The notes: a model not told the origin generated them from the sequence alone. A stretch of 64,000 nucleotides of DNA from Noviluteimonas sp052115395 (GCA_052115395.1 JBFRGO010000001.1), one strand, 5' to 3'; shown: positions 52,218 through 61,501, counted from the stretch's first letter. Made by a program: numbers and translations.

Positions 52218-53360
52218 ATGAAGTACAGCTCTTCCTTGCGAGTCTGCGTGCTTGCGATGGCAATCGCAGTCGCCACATTTTCCGCAAGCGCCGGCCAGGC
52301 GAGAGATCCGTTGTTGCGCGCTGCCGAACTGGTGCGCGTCGAGGCCGCGCAGCCGGTCGGCGTGTCGGTCTTCGCCACTGGCCTGAACAATCCGCGCGGC
52401 TTGAAGTTCGGCCCCGACGGCAATCTCTATGTCGCCGAAGGCGGCATCGGCGGCAGCCATTCGACGACGCCGAAGCAATGCGACCAGGTCGTCTCGCCGG
52501 TCGGCCCGTATCTGGGCAGCAGCACCGGCGGGCGCATCTCGCGCATCGACAGCAGCGGCCATCGCACCACGGTGACCACCAACGTGCCCACCAGCACGAC
52601 GAGCCCCGACCTGGGTTCGCTCGTCAGCGGCGTGGCCGATGTCGCCTTCGTCAACGGACGCTTGTATGCGTTGATCGGTGGCGGCGGTTGCTCGCATGGC
52701 GTGGCCAATCGCGACAACGCCATCGTGCGCATCGGCGCGGGCGGCACGCCCTCGATCGTCGCCAACCTCAGCGCGTATCAGAAAACCCATCCCACCGCGG
52801 TCATCGAAGAAGACGACTTCGAACCCGACGGCACGTGGTACAGCATGGTCGCCAATGGCGGCTGGTTGTACGCGGTGGAACCCAACCATGGCGAACTCGT
52901 GCGCGTCTCGCCAACCACCGGCCAGATCCAGCGCGTGATCGACATCTCCGCGCGCGTCGGGCACGCCGTGCCGACCGCGCTCGCGCATCACGGCGCGAAC
53001 TTCTACATCGGCAACCTCGGCACGTTCCCGATCGTCGATGGCTCCTCGCGCGTGTGGCGGCTGTTGTCGAATCCCACGCGCCTGCAAGTGGTCGCGCAAG
53101 GAACGACCATCCTGGGCCTCGCGTTCGATGCGCGCGACAACCTCTACATCCTGCAGAACACGACGGGCAATCCGGGGCCGACCCCCGGCGCGGGCAGCAT
53201 CGTCCGGATCCGCCCCGGCGGTGGCCCGGAAACGATCGTCAGCGGCCTGACCTTGCCGACCGCCATGACGATGGGACCGGACGGCAACCTCTACGTCTCG
53301 CACGTCGGCTTCGGCCCGCCGCTGCCCGGCGTGGGTGAAGTGCTGCGCATCGATCTTTGA
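52218..53360 (+). CDS. ScyD/ScyE-like secreted beta-propeller protein
   Basis: A 380-residue secreted protein with a signal peptide (VLAMAIAVATFSASAGQA) and repeated NHL-like propeller blades (PRGLKFGPDGNLYVAEGG, ILGLAFDARDNLYILQNT, TAMTMGPDGNLYVSHVG). It resembles ScyD/ScyE family proteins of unknown function. The start is supported by AGGAG 7 bp upstream. A terminator follows. It may be cotranscribed with GH92 copy B, but a 88-bp gap and its own ribosome-binding site leave this open. Confidence 0.88.
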   Translation: MKYSSSLRVCVLAMAIAVATFSASAGQARDPLLRAAELVRVEAAQPVGVSVFATGLNNPRGLKFGPDGNLYVAEGGIGGSHSTTPKQCDQVVSPVGPYLGSSTGGRISRIDSSGHRTTVTTNVPTSTTSPDLGSLVSGVADVAFVNGRLYALIGGGGCSHGVANRDNAIVRIGAGGTPSIVANLSAYQKTHPTAVIEEDDFEPDGTWYSMVANGGWLYAVEPNHGELVRVSPTTGQIQRVIDISARVGHAVPTALAHHGANFYIGNLGTFPIVDGSSRVWRLLSNPTRLQVVAQGTTILGLAFDARDNLYILQNTTGNPGPTPGAGSIVRIRPGGGPETIVSGLTLPTAMTMGPDGNLYVSHVGFGPPLPGVGEVLRIDL

Positions 53361-53378
53361 TCGCATCCCGGACAACGC

Positions 53379-53407
53379 AAGGCCCGCATCGCGCGGGCCT
53401 TGTCGTT
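53379..53407 (+). terminator. Intrinsic terminator after the propeller gene
   Basis: AAGGCCCGC-atcgc-GCGGGCCTT is a 9-bp stem followed by a T-rich tail (TTGTCGTTGTT). It lies 18 bp after the stop and also faces the convergent response-regulator gene. Confidence 0.8.
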
Positions 53408-53423
53408 GTTGAAGCGCTCCAAA

Positions 53424-54089
53424 TCACCGAGTGATCGAAGTTCGCATGGTCGTGTTGCTCGTGCCCAACGCGCCGACCAGGCCCACCAGTTCGGCCAATG
53501 AATGCGCCTGCATCTTGCGCATCACGCGGCCACGATGCGCCTTGACCGTGATTTCGCTGATGCCCAGTTCGGCGGCGACCTGCTTGTTCAACAGGCCCGT
53601 CGCCACGCCGCGCAGCACGTCGCGCTCGCGCGGTGTCAGTGTCGCGTAGCGAACGCCCAACGCATGTGCGATCGCGGCACGCTGTATCGCCTGCCTGCTG
53701 GACGCGATCGCCTCGCCGATGACGGAAACCAGCGACTGCCTCGCAAGCGGCTTGAGCATGAATTCGAAGGCGCCGGCTTTCATCGCACGCACGCTGGTGG
53801 GCACGTCGGCGTGGGAGGTCATGAAGATGATCGGCAGCGTCGTGCGTTCGTGCGCGATGTAGCCCTGCAGGGCCAGGCCATCGATGTCGGGCAAGGCCAG
53901 TTCCAGCAGCAGGCAACCTGGCGCGCCCGATCGCGGGTGTGCGAGGAAATCCCGCGCCGTGGCGAAGCACTCGACACGCCAATCCATCGCACGAACCCAT
54001 GCAGACAGACGCTCGCGCACGGCGGCATCGCCATCCAGCACAAGCACGACCGCGCAGCTGCGCTGGTCACAGTCGGTCTGTTGCGACAT
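53424..54089 (-). CDS. FixJ/NarL-type response regulator with atypical receiver
   Basis: A 221-residue protein with an N-terminal receiver-like domain and a C-terminal LuxR-type HTH (LTPRERDVLRGVATGLLNKQVAAELGISEITVKAHRGRVMRKM). The receiver keeps the Thr (FMTSHAD) and Lys (MLKPLA) switch residues. The phosphoacceptor position is Glu in CLLLELALPDIDG instead of Asp, and the acidic pocket reads LDGD instead of DD. Glu can mimic phospho-Asp, so the protein may be constitutively active. No histidine kinase is adjacent. It is divergent from the thioredoxin-fold gene. Confidence 0.9.
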   Translation of the reverse strand: MSQQTDCDQRSCAVVLVLDGDAAVRERLSAWVRAMDWRVECFATARDFLAHPRSGAPGCLLLELALPDIDGLALQGYIAHERTTLPIIFMTSHADVPTSVRAMKAGAFEFMLKPLARQSLVSVIGEAIASSRQAIQRAAIAHALGVRYATLTPRERDVLRGVATGLLNKQVAAELGISEITVKAHRGRVMRKMQAHSLAELVGLVGALGTSNTTMRTSITR

Positions 54090-54231
54090 CGGTCACCCGG
54101 AGACGCACGGTAGCGAAGAGGATGACCGCAACGGGCGATGTCTGCACATCTATTTTCGTGCCAACCCGCAGCGGCCGATACGTTCGTCCAATCGACAACA
54201 CGCGCGCGCCGTGCTGAGTTTGCCCGATGTC

Positions 54232-55297
54232 ATGAAGATGTTCCGCGCGCTGCTCGCCTCCTCCGTGGCCGCCCTGGCCGTCGCGCTGTCCGGCGCCTCG
54301 TGCGAAGGCAGCGGCCGTTCGCCCGCCCTGCCCTCGGTTTTCGAACGCAAGATGCCTCCACTCGACGGAGCAACCGGCTGGATCAATTCGCCGCCGCTCG
54401 ACGTGCAATCGCTGCGCGGCAAGGTGGTGCTCGTGGATTTCTGGACCTATACGTGCATCAACTGGATGCGCACGGCGCCGTGGCTGCGCACCTGGGCCAC
54501 GAAGTACAAGGACGCGGGCCTGGTCGTCATCGGCGTGCATTCGCCGGAATTCGAATTCGAACAGGACCCTGCACGCGTCAAGCATTTCACCGCCGCGTTG
54601 GACCTGCCCTATCCGGTCGCGATCGACAGCCGCCACGCGATCTGGAACGCCTTCGGCAACCAGTACTGGCCCGCGCTGTATTTTCATCGACGCGCTCGGC
54701 CGCATCCGGCATACGCAATTCGGCGAAACCGACTACGACAAGGCCGAAGGCGTCCTGCGCGATCTGCTGAAGGAAGCGGGCGCGAAGACGCTTCCGCCGA
54801 TCACGCCCAGCATCGGCACAGGCACCGAAGCCGCCGCGGATTGGACGCACCTGCGAACGCCGGAAACCTACGCCAGCGCCACGCGCACCGGGCGCTTCGC
54901 ATCGCCCGGCGGCATCGTCGCCTCGCAACGCCACGTGTACACCGCGCCCACGCGCCTGCATCAGAACCAATGGGCGCTGATCGGCGACTGGACCATGGAC
55001 GAGGACGCCGCACGCGCCAATGCCGGCAAGGACAGCGTGCAATTCCGCTTCCACGCACGCGACATGCACGCGGTGATGGGCTCGGCGATGGAAGGCCCGG
55101 TCCGCATCCGCGTGACCCTCGACGGCAAGCCGCCGGGCGATGCGCACGGCACGGACATCGATGCCGACGGCGCCGGCACCGTGTCCGAATACCGCATGTA
55201 TCAACTGATCCGGCAAACCACGCCGATCGAAGACAGGACCGTGGAGATCCTGTTCTTCGATCGGGGCGTTGCCTTGTTCTCCTTCACCTTCGGCTGA
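54232..55297 (+). pseudogene. Thioredoxin-fold (TlpA/DipZ C-terminal-like) protein with internal frameshift
   Basis: The intact product would be about 354 residues: a signal-like N-terminus (ALLASSVAALAVALSGASC, possibly a lipobox), a redoxin domain (GKVVLVDFWTYTCINW, VVIGVHSPEFEFEQDPARV, NQYWPALYF), and a C-terminal beta domain (LIGDWTMDEDAARAN, RMYQLIRQTTPIEDRTVEILFFD). The frame breaks at the TTTT run 54681-54684. Removing one T restores ALYFIDALGRIRHTQFGE and the rest of the family sequence. The CxxC motif is CINW, so it has a single Cys, as in many members of this group. It could be a real pseudogene or an assembly error. Confidence 0.8.
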
Positions 55298-55300
55298 GGC

Positions 55301-56515
55301 TCAGCTCCGCAGGGAGCGCAGACCCGCACGCACTTCCTCGACGAAGGATTGCGGTTGTTCCCAGGCGGCGAAATGCCCGCCCTTGGGTACGCGGTTGTAA
55401 TGGATCAGTTTCGGATAAGCCTTCTCCGCCCAACTACGCGGCGTGGGATACAGCTCGTCGGGGAACACGGTGATGGCGGTGGGCACCTTGACGTGCTTGA
55501 TGTCGAAGAAGCCGGACTTGTTTTCCCAGTAGAGCTTCGCGCCGGACACGAAGGTGTTCGTCAGCCACGTGATCGTGATGTTGTCCAGGACATCGTCGCG
55601 GCTCAGGCCCTCGCTTTGTCCATCGAACACGCGCGCGATCAGTCGATAGCTGCGTTGATCGTGGTCGAGGAAATACGCGGCCAGGCCGATGGGCGAATCG
55701 GCTTGCCCGTACAGCGTCTGCGGCCGCAGGCCCATCTGGAAGGCGTAGCCGATGCCCTTGGTGTACATGAAGTGCAAGCGGTCCCAGGCCGCCTGTTCGT
55801 CATCGGACATGTTCGCCGGCGGTGCACCGCCGGTCGCGAGCGCGCCTGAAATCTCGGGCGGCAGGATGCCGGGCATGTTCGAGTGGATGCCGAGCAATCC
55901 CGCGGGCGCCTGCGCGCCCATGAAGTCGGTGATCAGCGCACCCCAATCGCCGCCTTGCGCAACGTACTTGTCGTAGCCCAGGCGTTTCATCAACACGTCC
56001 CAGGCCATCGCGATGTGCGCCGGATCCCAGCCGGCCTTGCTCGGCCGTTCGGAGAAGCCGTAGCCGGGGATCGACGGAATCACGACGTGGAATGCATCGT
56101 CGGCCGAGCCGCCGTGCGCGGTCGGATCGGTCAGCGGCTCGATGATCTTGATCTGTTCGACGATCGAACCGGGCCAACCGTGCGTGATGATGATGGGCAG
56201 CGCGTTGGCGTGCTTGGACTTCACGTGGATGAAGTGGATGTCGAGCCCGTCGATGTTGGTGATGAATTGCGGGAACGACTCCAGGCGCGCTTCGATCTTG
56301 CGCCAGTCGTAACTGTCGGCCCAATACTTCGCCAGCGCCTGCATCGTCGCCAGTTGCACGCCCTGCGTGTCGTCGTCGACGGTTTCCTTCTCCGGCCAGC
56401 GCGTGGACTTGATGCGGCGCTTGAGGTCGGCAAGGTCGGTATCCGACGCCTTGAAATGGAAGGGGCGAATGCCGGTGGGCGAACCGGCATTCGTGGTTTC
56501 AGCATGCTGTGCCAT
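55301..56515 (-). CDS. Epoxide hydrolase (alpha/beta hydrolase with EHN domain)
   Basis: A 404-residue epoxide hydrolase of the microsomal/juvenile-hormone type. An N-terminal EHN domain (FHFKASDTDLADLKRRI) precedes the catalytic fold. The oxyanion motif is THGWPGS, the nucleophile Asp is in AQGGDWGAL, and the C-terminal His is in PKGGHFAAWEQP, with cap-domain Tyr residues expected around YTKGIGYAFQM. It opens epoxides to diols. The 3' end faces the thioredoxin-fold gene with 3 bp between stops. Substrate unknown. Confidence 0.93.
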   Translation of the reverse strand: MAQHAETTNAGSPTGIRPFHFKASDTDLADLKRRIKSTRWPEKETVDDDTQGVQLATMQALAKYWADSYDWRKIEARLESFPQFITNIDGLDIHFIHVKSKHANALPIIITHGWPGSIVEQIKIIEPLTDPTAHGGSADDAFHVVIPSIPGYGFSERPSKAGWDPAHIAMAWDVLMKRLGYDKYVAQGGDWGALITDFMGAQAPAGLLGIHSNMPGILPPEISGALATGGAPPANMSDDEQAAWDRLHFMYTKGIGYAFQMGLRPQTLYGQADSPIGLAAYFLDHDQRSYRLIARVFDGQSEGLSRDDVLDNITITWLTNTFVSGAKLYWENKSGFFDIKHVKVPTAITVFPDELYPTPRSWAEKAYPKLIHYNRVPKGGHFAAWEQPQSFVEEVRAGLRSLRS

Positions 56516-56616
56516 GACTCAGGACCTTTCGTGGGGGAAAGTCCATCGATCACAGCAGAGTCGCCGCGTGGGGGCGATTGCACCTTGGTATCGGGCGGGC
56601 GTAAGTCCCCGCCGCT

Positions 56617-57117
56617 TCACGCGCGCCTGGGCAGCTTCCACTCCGGGCGGATGACGTGGCAGGTGTAGCCGGTCGGATAGTGCTGCAGGTAATCCTGGTG
56701 CTCGGGTTCGGCTTCCCAGAACGGGCCGGCCGGCGAGACTTCGGTCACCACCTTGCCCGGCCACAGGCCCGAGGCGTCGACGTCGGCGATGGTGTCTTCG
56801 GCAACCGCCTTCTGCTGCGCGTCGCGGTAGAAGATCGCCGAGCGGTAACTGCTGCCGACATCGTTGCCCTGCCGGTTCATCGTGCTCGGGTCGTGGATCT
56901 GGAAGAAGAACTCCAGGATGTTGCGGTAGCTCGTCTTTTCGGGATCGAAGGTGATCTCGATCGCCTCGGCGTGCGTGCCGTGGTTGCGGTAGGTGGCGTT
57001 GGGCACGTCGCCGCCGCTGTAGCCCACGCGCGTGGACACGATGCCCGGCTGGCGCCGGATCAGGTCCTGCATTCCCCAGAAGCAGCCGCCTGCCAGGATC
57101 GCGGTTTCGGTGGTCAT
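56617..57117 (-). CDS. msrA: Peptide-methionine (S)-S-oxide reductase MsrA
   Basis: A 166-residue methionine sulfoxide reductase A that repairs S-sulfoxides. The catalytic motif GGCFWGMQ is near the N-terminus, with YSGGDVPNATYRNHGTHAEAIEI and a resolving-side segment (HYPTGYTCHVIRPEWK). GGAGG precedes the ATG. It is 27 bp downstream of the acetyltransferase and probably cotranscribed with it. Confidence 0.97.
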   Translation of the reverse strand: MTTETAILAGGCFWGMQDLIRRQPGIVSTRVGYSGGDVPNATYRNHGTHAEAIEITFDPEKTSYRNILEFFFQIHDPSTMNRQGNDVGSSYRSAIFYRDAQQKAVAEDTIADVDASGLWPGKVVTEVSPAGPFWEAEPEHQDYLQHYPTGYTCHVIRPEWKLPRRA

Positions 57118-57144
57118 CTTGCATTCCTCCTTCAGGTGCCGGCG

Positions 57145-57660
57145 CTAGATGGGGTCGATGGGGCCCAACAACAATTGCCAGTAGCCGACGTCGAGCCAGG
57201 CCCCCTGCTTGAAGCCGACCTCATCGAACTGCGCGACCTTGCGGAACCCCAGCCGCTCATGCAGCGCGATGCTGGCCGGATTGGGCAGCAGGATGCCGCC
57301 GATGACCGCATGGATCCCGCGTTCGCGCAGGGCCGCGATCAACGCCGAATACAAGGCCACGCCGATGCCCTGGCCGGCGCGCGCGGCGTCGATGTACACC
57401 GTGGACTCCACTGAAAAACGATAGGCCTTGCGGCTGCCCTTCCACGGCATGGCGTATGCGTAGCCGACCAGGTCCTCGCCGTGCATCGCGACGAGCCACG
57501 GCAGTTCGGCGCCCTGCACCTCGCCGATGCGCCGTGCGATCTCTTCGGGCGCCACCGGATCGAATTCGAAGGTCACGCCCGGCATGGCGACGTAATGGTT
57601 GTACAAGGCCGCGATCGCGGCGCTGTCGCCTTCGCGGGCCTGACGGACTTCGATGTTCAC
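57145..57660 (-). CDS. GNAT acetyltransferase (phosphinothricin/methionine-sulfoximine type)
   Basis: A 171-residue GNAT enzyme resembling PAT/MnaT acetyltransferases, which N-acetylate methionine-sulfoximine-like or other amino-acid analogues. It has the start VRQAREGDSAAIAALYNHYV, the acceptor region TFEFDPVAPEEIARRI, and the acetyl-CoA loop ARAGQGIGVALYSALI followed by NPASIALHERLGF. The start codon is GTG. It lies directly upstream of msrA. The real substrate is unknown. Confidence 0.9.
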   Translation of the reverse strand: MNIEVRQAREGDSAAIAALYNHYVAMPGVTFEFDPVAPEEIARRIGEVQGAELPWLVAMHGEDLVGYAYAMPWKGSRKAYRFSVESTVYIDAARAGQGIGVALYSALIAALRERGIHAVIGGILLPNPASIALHERLGFRKVAQFDEVGFKQGAWLDVGYWQLLLGPIDPI

Positions 57661-57782
57661 GTGCCGCGCTCTCCCCCGGGGTCGGCCGATTTTGCCAGCA
57701 CGCGCGCCAACCCGCTCCGGTCACGCCCGCTTAACCGCGGCTGTTCCCAGATGAGCACCCCTTCGTCGCGAAACCGTGCCCC

Positions 57783-58166
57783 ATGGACACCTCGCTCCGT
57801 CTCCGCACGCTGGCTGTCGTCGTCGCACTCGCCCTCGCCCTCCCCGCGGCGGCCTCCGAATCGAACAAGTGGCGCCTGCAATTCAGCGGCAGCGCGAAGA
57901 CCGACGGCGAAATCGAACTCGTGCTGACCCCGCACGGCGCCGAAGCGGCACACGTGATCGTCGCGATTCCAAAGGGCACGGGCGAAAACCGCGCCGCGAA
58001 GATGGTGGTCGAGGCGATCCGCAAACAGTTCGGCGACGCGCTGTACAAATCCGAAGTCGACGACGGCGAAGACGTGCTGGTGAAAGCGCGCCGCGGCACG
58101 CCGGATTTCCAGGTCCTCATTCAACGCAACACCACCGGCCTGCGGATCAGTCCCGACAAGGAGTGA
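57783..58166 (+). CDS. Hypothetical secreted small protein
   Basis: A 127-residue protein with a clear signal peptide (TLAVVVALALALPAAASES). The mature ~100 residues are predicted to be mixed alpha/beta (WRLQFSGSAKTDGEIELVLTP, AAKMVVEAIRKQFGDALY, PDFQVLIQ). No family is recognised. Similar small periplasmic proteins of unknown function occur in the Xanthomonadaceae, as I recall. The gene sits between two leftward genes and ends 3 bp before the GDPD stop. Confidence 0.75.
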   Translation: MDTSLRLRTLAVVVALALALPAAASESNKWRLQFSGSAKTDGEIELVLTPHGAEAAHVIVAIPKGTGENRAAKMVVEAIRKQFGDALYKSEVDDGEDVLVKARRGTPDFQVLIQRNTTGLRISPDKE

Positions 58167-58169
58167 GGC

Positions 58170-58886
58170 TCAGGCCCTCACCGCGACCGGGTCGTCGGAG
58201 AAGAAGCCGCACACACCGAGCGCAAGCAGGCGATCGCGTTCGGCGCGATCGTTGACCGTATAGGCGACGACGCGAAACCCCGCATCACGCCATGCAGCGA
58301 ACACCGCGGGATCCGCACGCCGATCCAGCCCCGCCCAACGCACGCCCGCATCGCGTGCGGCTTGCAGCCCGTCGTCGCGCGCGGTGAGGAACATCGCCGG
58401 ATAACCGGCAGCCACCGCTGGCAACAGATCCTCGAGTGCGAAGGCTTGCACGAGCGCCTGCGTGGGCTGAATCGCTGCGTCCCGCAGCGCTTCGACCAAT
58501 GCCGCGCCACTGCCCGGCGCCTTCGCTTCGGGCACGAAGATCGCGCGGCCGCCGAATTCAGCCAGCACGTCCGCCAACACCGGCGGCGCGACAGTCGCAG
58601 GAAACCCGGGAAACGGACGCGCGCGCAAACGGCGAAAGGTCGCGACATCGAATTGCGCGACCGACCCGTTGCCCAGCGTCGTGCGGTCGACCGTCGCATC
58701 GTGCATCACCACCAACGTGCCGTCGGCCAGCACGCGCACATCCTGCTCGAGCACGCGCAAGCCGCTCGCCCAGGCGGCGCGATACGCTTCGAGCGTGTTT
58801 TCCGGTGCGAGCGCGGCCGCCCCGCGATGGGCGATCCACAGCGGCGCATCGGGGCTGGCGGCATCCAGCGAAGGCAGCGCTTCCAT
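58170..58886 (-). CDS. Glycerophosphodiester phosphodiesterase
   Basis: A 238-residue GDPD-type TIM barrel that hydrolyses glycerophosphodiesters. The catalytic motif is WIAHRGAAALAPENTLEAYRAA, with EQDVRVLADGTLVVMHDATVDRT (metal and second His) and a C-terminal VVAYTVNDRAERDRLLALGV. ATG at 58886 has AGG 8 bases upstream; an in-frame GTG two codons earlier is possible. It begins 9 bp after the Hpt-like gene, so the two form a pair. Confidence 0.92.
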   Translation of the reverse strand: MEALPSLDAASPDAPLWIAHRGAAALAPENTLEAYRAAWASGLRVLEQDVRVLADGTLVVMHDATVDRTTLGNGSVAQFDVATFRRLRARPFPGFPATVAPPVLADVLAEFGGRAIFVPEAKAPGSGAALVEALRDAAIQPTQALVQAFALEDLLPAVAAGYPAMFLTARDDGLQAARDAGVRWAGLDRRADPAVFAAWRDAGFRVVAYTVNDRAERDRLLALGVCGFFSDDPVAVRA

Positions 58887-58895
58887 CGCCACAGC

Positions 58896-59258
58896 CTAGG
58901 CGAACGCTTCCCCCATCGCCACCGATGCCGCGCGGTCCACCAGGCGCAACAGGCCGCCGCGCCGCGGCGCATACCAGGCGAAGTACAACGCCTTGAGGCT
59001 GAAGTCGTGCTGCGCTTCGAGCAAGGGCGCCAGGCACGTGGCCGCGCGGCCTTCGCCGACATGCACGCAGCCCATCGAAATCCGACCGGCCAGTCGACGC
59101 ACCTCGGCCCATTCGCCACCGGCGGCGGCATGTTCCAGGGCGAGCAGCTCGCGCACCGTCGTGCGGTGGAACGCCGCCAGGATGCGACGCGTGCGCGCCG
59201 CGTCGTCTTCCAACCAACGTGTCAGTTCGGCGAATCCGCCGTCGATGCCGTCGACCAT
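58896..59258 (-). CDS. Hpt-like four-helix protein lacking the phospho-His
   Basis: A 120-residue protein with the helical pattern of histidine phosphotransfer domains (LEDDAARTRRILAAFHRTT, AAAGGEWAEVRRLAGRISMGCVHVGE). In Hpt domains the helix reads H-x-x-K/R-G with the phosphorylated His; the corresponding spot here is Gly (LAGRISMG). This suggests loss of phosphotransfer and perhaps an inhibitory or structural role. Assignment to the family is tentative. It overlaps nothing and leads into the GDPD gene. Confidence 0.65.
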   Translation of the reverse strand: MVDGIDGGFAELTRWLEDDAARTRRILAAFHRTTVRELLALEHAAAGGEWAEVRRLAGRISMGCVHVGEGRAATCLAPLLEAQHDFSLKALYFAWYAPRRGGLLRLVDRAASVAMGEAFA

Positions 59259-59355
59259 GGACCCACGTTACGCAGGAGGCGGCGTGCAGCGAAAGAGGAG
59301 AACCTCCTCTTCCGTGCACGGTCGATCCCGCGTGCGGACGTCGCCGACCGCGATG

Positions 59356-61428
59356 TCAGAGTCGCAATTCGACGCCCGCGTACAAACCACGGCCGTCGCC
59401 CGGCAGCACGTGGCGGCCATCGATGCCGCGCGCGTCGGCGATCACGTTCGTGCCGGCGATCCAACGTTTGTCGAACGCGTTGCGCAAGTCGGCGAACCAG
59501 GTCCAGCGCGCACCGAGATCGCCGCCGATGCGCAGGTTCCAGACCGTCGCGCCTTTGGCACGCAGCGAATTGGCGTGGTCGATCCAGGTCGCGTCGTTCC
59601 ACTCCACGCCCGGCACGATGTGGAAACGCGCGACCGGCGCGTAGCGTACTTCCGCACGCACCTGCTGCCGCGGCACGCCGGCCAGCGCGTTGTCGCCGTA
59701 GCGCGCATCGCCGTCGAAGCGGAAATCGTTGAACAGGTACTGCAGGCTCGTGCGCCACCGCGGCGTCCAATCCCATGCGCCGCCCAACTCGACGCCCTGG
59801 TGCACGGTGCGCCCGGCGTTGGTCGTGCCGAGCGGATTGCCGTTCGCATCGTTGAGCGCGAGCAGCTCGTCGTCGACACGCGCGCGATACAGCGCCACGT
59901 CCAACCAACCCTGCGCCTGCTCCAGGCGCGTGCCGACTTCGAGCGTCGTCGCCTTCTGCATGTCGACCTGCGTGACGCCCGGGCCGCCGGTGAGTTCGCC
60001 GAAACTCGGCGGCTCCAGACTGCGGCTGATGTTCGCGAAGACCTGCGCATGCGCGCCCAACTGGGCACGCACGCCGAGCTTCGGGCTCACGCCCGAATAC
60101 GTCGACTCGAAACTCTCGTCGCGACCGTCGGCGATCAGCTGGTCGTTCGAACGCCGCACGGCGTGCAGCACCTGCGCACCCAGCGATACGGTCCAGCGCG
60201 GATCGACGGCGAGCTGCTGTTCGACATACGCAACGCTGTCGCGTGCATGCTGGTCGAACGCGTTCGTCGGCGCGCCCGCGCTTCCCGCGACATTGACGAA
60301 GCGATCGTCCTGCAGCGATCCATTGATCGTGCGCAAGCCTGCGATCAGCGTGGCCGCGTGTCCGCCCCACTCCGATGCATGCCGCCAGCGCAGGTCGACG
60401 CCCACGTCGCGCGAGTCCTGTTCGAGCACCTGGAAGATCGGATGGTGCAATCGCTTGTCGGCCACCGACAGCGACAAGGCGACCTGGTCGTCCGCATCCG
60501 GCGACCAGGCCAGCTTGCCGGCGAGGCGTTCCAGGGTGAAGTCGCGCCGTTGGTCCATCGCCACGTTGGCCGGCGCGGCCAGCGTGGGGTCGCGTTCGAA
60601 TTCGGCGAAGGTCAAGTTGCCGGGCAACTGCGAGCGCGTGTCGACGTTGGTGAAGTACAGGCGACCGTCGAGCGTGTCGCTGAAGCGATACCCGGCGTTG
60701 CCGAAGAAGCGATAGGTTTCCTGCACCGCGTGTTCGCGATAGCCATCCTGCGAGGTGCCGGTCAGCGTCGCGTAACCGTCGGCGCGGCCGTCGACGCCGG
60801 CCGCCGCGAGCTGGCCGCGACGGAAGTCGAATGCGCCGCCTTCCACGCGTGCGGTGAATGGCGGGGCGTCGTAGCCGGTCGGCGAAACGAAGTCGATCGC
60901 GCCGCCGAGCGTCGCCGCGCCGTATTCGAGCGCGTTGCCGCCGCGATACACGGTGATGTAGCGCGCGGCGAGCGGTTCGATGGCCTGCATGTCGAAACTG
61001 CCGTCGGCCAGGTTGATCGGCGTGCCGTCCTGCAACACCACCAGGCCGCGGCCGTGGAAGGTGCGTTGCAGGCCCGAGCCGCGGATCGAAACGCGCGCTT
61101 CATCGGCGCCGAAGCGCGGTTGCACGAACACGCCTGGCGCGAAGCCCAATGCGTCGACGAGCGTGCCGGCGCGTCGGTCGCGGTAAGACTCGCCGTCGAT
61201 GACCGCGGTGCCGCCGGCGCGTTCGTTGGCCTTGCGGCGCGCGGCGGACAGATCGTCGACGGTGCGGATCGGGCGCGTGCCCAGCACGGTCACGGCATCG
61301 AGTTGTTCGGGCGTGCGTTGCGGCACGACCGGTTCGCCCGCCTGCGCCGGTGCGCAGGCAAGCAGGAGCGTGGACGCGAGCGCGACGCCACAAGGCGCCG
61401 CGCGTCGCGCGGAAAACGGAACGGACAT
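59356..61428 (-). CDS. TonB-dependent outer membrane receptor
   Basis: A 690-residue TonB-dependent receptor. A signal peptide (ALASTLLLACAPAQAG) is followed by a TonB-box-like LDAVTVLGTR, a plug domain (RAGTLVDALGFAPGVFVQP, RVSIRGSGLQRTFHGRGL), and a 22-strand barrel ending in the terminal aromatic-rich strand GLYAGVELRL. It may be metal or siderophore specific. The upstream DUF2946-like His/Cys-rich protein points to copper, but this is inference. AGGAGA lies upstream of the ATG. Confidence 0.93.
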   Translation of the reverse strand: MSVPFSARRAAPCGVALASTLLLACAPAQAGEPVVPQRTPEQLDAVTVLGTRPIRTVDDLSAARRKANERAGGTAVIDGESYRDRRAGTLVDALGFAPGVFVQPRFGADEARVSIRGSGLQRTFHGRGLVVLQDGTPINLADGSFDMQAIEPLAARYITVYRGGNALEYGAATLGGAIDFVSPTGYDAPPFTARVEGGAFDFRRGQLAAAGVDGRADGYATLTGTSQDGYREHAVQETYRFFGNAGYRFSDTLDGRLYFTNVDTRSQLPGNLTFAEFERDPTLAAPANVAMDQRRDFTLERLAGKLAWSPDADDQVALSLSVADKRLHHPIFQVLEQDSRDVGVDLRWRHASEWGGHAATLIAGLRTINGSLQDDRFVNVAGSAGAPTNAFDQHARDSVAYVEQQLAVDPRWTVSLGAQVLHAVRRSNDQLIADGRDESFESTYSGVSPKLGVRAQLGAHAQVFANISRSLEPPSFGELTGGPGVTQVDMQKATTLEVGTRLEQAQGWLDVALYRARVDDELLALNDANGNPLGTTNAGRTVHQGVELGGAWDWTPRWRTSLQYLFNDFRFDGDARYGDNALAGVPRQQVRAEVRYAPVARFHIVPGVEWNDATWIDHANSLRAKGATVWNLRIGGDLGARWTWFADLRNAFDKRWIAGTNVIADARGIDGRHVLPGDGRGLYAGVELRL

Positions 61429-61455
61429 CGGGTGCTCTCCTGAACAGCAGGAACG

Positions 61456-61481
61456 GCGCGTCCCGCCGGTGGCGGACGCGC
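61456..61481. repeat. Hairpin in the DUF2946-TonB receptor spacer
   Basis: GCGCGTCC and GGACGCGC form an 8-bp stem, extended inside by GCC/GGC with one bulged C. It lies between two co-directional genes and could attenuate the receptor transcript or stabilise RNA ends. Confidence 0.4.
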
Positions 61482-61501
61482 GATCGAAGGTGTGCGTGGT
61501 A

